Source of the DNA: CANLBN01 sp047629215
GTDB lineage: Bacteria; Pseudomonadota; Gammaproteobacteria; Pseudomonadales; Cellvibrionaceae
Assembly (NCBI GenBank): GCA_047629215.1
Contig: JBLHWO010000025.1
Coordinates: 1 to 25,159 of the forward strand
DNA: 25,159 nt
Direction: 5' to 3'
Within the stretch, counting starts at the first letter, position 1; each line of letters starts with the position of its first letter. The notes under the pieces were generated by a model. The model was not told where the DNA came from. It did no database searches and was given only the letters and a program-made list of their open reading frames with translations. Shown piece after piece: positions 23,332 to 25,159 of this stretch. A program made the translations under genes and the position numbers.

Positions 23332-23369
23332 GCAAACAAAAAAAAGCACGACCAATCAGTATTGGTCGC
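23332..23369 (-). terminator. rho-independent terminator on the minus strand
   Basis: Read on the minus strand, CGACCAAT-ACTG-ATTGGTCG forms a perfect 8-bp stem, followed after three bases (TGC) by nine T. It could end the transcript of the large minus-strand gene, 195 bases downstream of its stop codon. Confidence 0.8.
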
Positions 23370-23484
23370 GCTAAAGCCTAAAGTCAGGCTGTTTTACTTT
23401 TCGAAAAATCGTTAGTGCATGATTGTTTCTGTAAAATTTATTTTAGTAATTTCTAGAGCGAGGTATAGCTCAAAAGTAGCTACG

Positions 23485-23528
23485 GTTATCTTCTACTTTG
23501 TTTTACTAAAAACAAGATAGAAGATAAC
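23485..23528. repeat. 44-nt near-perfect inverted repeat
   Basis: GTTATCTTCTACTTTGTTTT and its near reverse complement form 20-bp arms with two mismatches around a 4-base ACTA loop. It lies 35 bases beyond the stop of the minus-strand gene and is not followed by a U-run on that strand. It could be an RNA-stabilising hairpin, a protein-binding site or a mobile-element relic. Confidence 0.75.
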
Positions 23529-23563
23529 ACAATGGCTTCTAATTTGTGCTTGTGAAAGCTATT

Positions 23564-25159
23564 TTACTTGTCATCCTGAATGCTCAATCTATTTTGAGCG
23601 AGTTCAACATTAAGAGTCGTAGCCATCATAGCTTCCGGTCGGGTCATGTGAGACTTAACAACGCCTCGATCCTCGGCAGTTTTGATGGCGGAGTCCCAAA
23701 TGGCAGTATCAAGCTTGTTTCCACCCTGAACACCTTCTTTTAGCGCGAACAAATCATTTTTGGACATGTTAGCCCAAGCGTCTTTCCCTGGGTCAATACT
23801 AGCAAAGATAGCGCCGTTAAAATTATTCACCAAGGTTTGCGCTACGCCGGCTAAGGGGCCTCCACCATTAGCAACAGCTTGTAGATCACTCTTAGACATT
23901 TGGCCATCACCACCAGAGATCTTTTCAAAGTCAGCTATTAATTTGTCAATCGCTTCCGTTTCAGTCAAGGGCGCTGGCGGTGTTACAGGGCCAGCTTTTT
24001 GGAGTGAAGTTACTTCATCCTTAGTAAAGCCATTTTTTCCTGTCGTATTTGCTAATAATAGCAAGTCTTTAGCTGCCGCCTTGTCAATAGCGCTAAAATT
24101 AGGGCTATCAATGATGGTTTGAAGGTCATTCTTGCCTACAAAATTATCTGCCTTATTGCGATCACCTTGAATAGCGGTTTCAAATGCAGTCCAACTACCT
24201 AGAGCATGTGTAGCCGCCTTGCTAGCATCCGGTAGTGCTGCAGCGCCGCCGTCTAACTGTTTCCCTGAACTCATGACCATGTGACTATGTGAGTCACGAT
24301 ACTCGTGGCCTTTATCCAATCCACATTCGGCTTCCATTACTTTAACTTCCCCAGAAGGATCGCTGTTTCCTACGTATGCACGATTACCACCCGACATTCC
24401 CGGAATGCCACCGACTTCAAAGAAGCCCTTAACGCCTTGATCGCTATCAGGTCCTTGAACATTTTTGTCAATCGTTTTCCCTAAAGAACCGTCATCATTG
24501 ACTTTTTTAGCACTAAAACCGCTACCACTGTCGCTTTTCACGATGGCGTATTTCTGTCCATCTACAGTAAAGTCAGATCGACCAGTGTCCATTAAGGTCT
24601 TATTGAAGGCTTCATTACCTTTGGGCCCGGCAGGCTCAGGCATAGGCATAGGCATAGGCATAGGCATAATCGAAGGATTACCACAATGACCACCAGCCTG
24701 CTGATGACCACCAGCCTGCTGATGACCACCAGCCTGCTGATGACCACCAGCCTGCTGATGACCACCAGCCTGCTGATGACCACCAGCCTGCTGACTACCA
24801 GGAGGCGTATAGACCTTCGATCCTGCTAAGTCATTGTGGAGCGCCATCAACATATCCATCCACGATGGCGGTGCAGCAGGTGCAGCAGGTGCAGCATATT
24901 GAGCAGGTGGAGAATGTTGCGTAGTCATCACAGCTGAAGGCGGTGGATTTACGGCTTGGGTTCCATGCCCAAAACTAAAACCGGCTGCAGCTGCAGCTGG
25001 AGCCGCTGAGCAACAACCTGCCGCGGGTGGCATTACCATTCCGGATTGAGGCCCAGTCAGATTCTGTAACTGTGCTTGATGCAGCAGTAGGCTTGCAGAC
25101 GATATGCCCGCACCGCCATTTGTGTTCCCTGCCTGCAGGGAAGCTACTGATAGTTGATT
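23564..25159 (-). CDS. large repeat-containing protein, candidate HrpF/NolX/HrpK-like T3SS translocator or effector (5' end outside window)
   Basis: The frame is open from the stop at 23564 to the window edge: 491 residues from ATG 25039 plus 40 further in-frame codons without a stop, so the true start lies outside. The visible N-terminal part is rich in Ala, Gly, Gln and Ser (SVASLQAGNTNGGAGISSAS), like harpins and translocators. Then come Ala/Pro-rich stretches, six tandem HQQAGG-type hexapeptides and a Met-Pro repeat. The C-terminal half has two or three segments of the type GKNDLQTIIDSPNFSAIDKA and GGDGQMSKSDLQAVANGGGP, resembling the D-x-x-I-S-K-x-D-L-x-A repeats of HrpF/NolX/HrpK. No signal peptide is assessable. 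Role is inferred from motifs and from linkage to the T3SS locus. The encoding strand is opposite to the operon. Confidence 0.6.
   Translation of the reverse strand, partial: NQLSVASLQAGNTNGGAGISSASLLLHQAQLQNLTGPQSGMVMPPAAGCCSAAPAAAAAGFSFGHGTQAVNPPPSAVMTTQHSPPAQYAAPAAPAAPPSWMDMLMALHNDLAGSKVYTPPGSQQAGGHQQAGGHQQAGGHQQAGGHQQAGGHQQAGGHCGNPSIMPMPMPMPMPEPAGPKGNEAFNKTLMDTGRSDFTVDGQKYAIVKSDSGSGFSAKKVNDDGSLGKTIDKNVQGPDSDQGVKGFFEVGGIPGMSGGNRAYVGNSDPSGEVKVMEAECGLDKGHEYRDSHSHMVMSSGKQLDGGAAALPDASKAATHALGSWTAFETAIQGDRNKADNFVGKNDLQTIIDSPNFSAIDKAAAKDLLLLANTTGKNGFTKDEVTSLQKAGPVTPPAPLTETEAIDKLIADFEKISGGDGQMSKSDLQAVANGGGPLAGVAQTLVNNFNGAIFASIDPGKDAWANMSKNDLFALKEGVQGGNKLDTAIWDSAIKTAEDRGVVKSHMTRPEAMMATTLNVELAQNRLSIQDDK
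24633..24669 (-). repeat. Met-Pro dipeptide repeat (6-bp units)
   Basis: GGCATA is repeated about five times on the plus strand, encoding alternating Pro-Met on the minus strand. The short, identical units are prone to slippage in steps of two residues without changing the frame. Confidence 0.85.
24687..24794 (-). repeat. six identical 18-bp tandem repeats in coding sequence
   Basis: The unit TGACCACCAGCCTGCTGA occurs six times without change and encodes a Gln-Gln-Ala-Gly-Gly-His hexapeptide. Perfect DNA identity points to recent expansion. The array is in frame, so changes in number only lengthen or shorten the linker. Confidence 0.95.

Noticed and set aside
23127..23339. 70-codon minus-strand frame
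   Set aside because: No recognisable family, biased Ser/Arg/His composition, and it lies between IS debris and a terminator.
24687..24794. Regular repeats as a possible CRISPR array
   Set aside because: The 18-bp units are contiguous without spacers and lie in frame inside a large coding region. The 30-bp units at 22236-22355 are the same kind of coding repeat.

Overview
The window reads as a piece of a host-associated gammaproteobacterial chromosome or large plasmid (moderately AT-rich by eye). It carries one side of a type III secretion system (T3SS) next to about 14 kb of accessory DNA full of transposase wreckage and decaying genes. The T3SS genes run hrpL-like sigma factor, sctW, tyeA-like gene, sctV, FHA-type sctD (HrpQ), sctN, sctO. 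This is the order of the Pseudomonas syringae/Erwinia Hrp1 operon (hrpL-hrpJ-hrcV-hrpQ-hrcN-hrpO), with HrpJ split into a YopN-like and a TyeA-like protein. The genus cannot be decided from this sequence. Many IS fragments and frameshifted metabolic genes beside an intact T3SS suggest an early-decaying symbiont or pathogen genome, which is an inference.

Layout. 1-412: broken IS66 transposase. 494-1537: a copy of the hrpL-like ECF sigma gene with its long leader. 1680-3088: an IS66 remnant fused to an IS91-type remnant. 3089-4749: mostly unassigned fragments, including one copy of a ~107-bp dispersed repeat and a run of 13 G. 4750-5775: an intact 341-codon gene whose product has all the main protein-kinase motifs; it is a candidate secreted effector and ends in a clean terminator. 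5820-6653: an orphan antitoxin remnant and an IS4 remnant. 6744-8189: an intact DUF1996 lipoprotein. 8251-10064: the second dispersed-repeat copy, then three decayed genes (O-methyltransferase, threonine aldolase, DUF4197). 10018-12201: a Tn3-type transposase N-terminus interrupted by a 1,462-bp IS110-family element. 12454-13276: a frameshifted PhyH-like dioxygenase. 13758-14030: an IS66 accessory-gene fragment.

14122-15164 is the second hrpL copy, with an identical protein, directly upstream of the T3SS operon (15407-21612). The operon stops after sctO, and hrpP/sctQRSTU do not follow in this window. A separately promoted gene with four perfect or near-perfect 30-bp repeats follows (21948-22484), then IS3 debris. 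A large minus-strand gene runs off the right edge (23564-25159). It has hexapeptide repeats and EF-hand-like segments of the kind seen in HrpF/NolX/HrpK-type translocators.

Regulatory logic. Two sites match the Hrp-box format recognised by HrpL (GGAAC-N15/16-CCACNNA) at exactly N15: one before sctW and one before the repeat protein. Both hrpL copies have sigma-54-like GG-N10-GC sites in their shared leader. Together these suggest sigma-54, then HrpL, then T3SS and secreted proteins. The cascade is known in P. syringae and inferred here.
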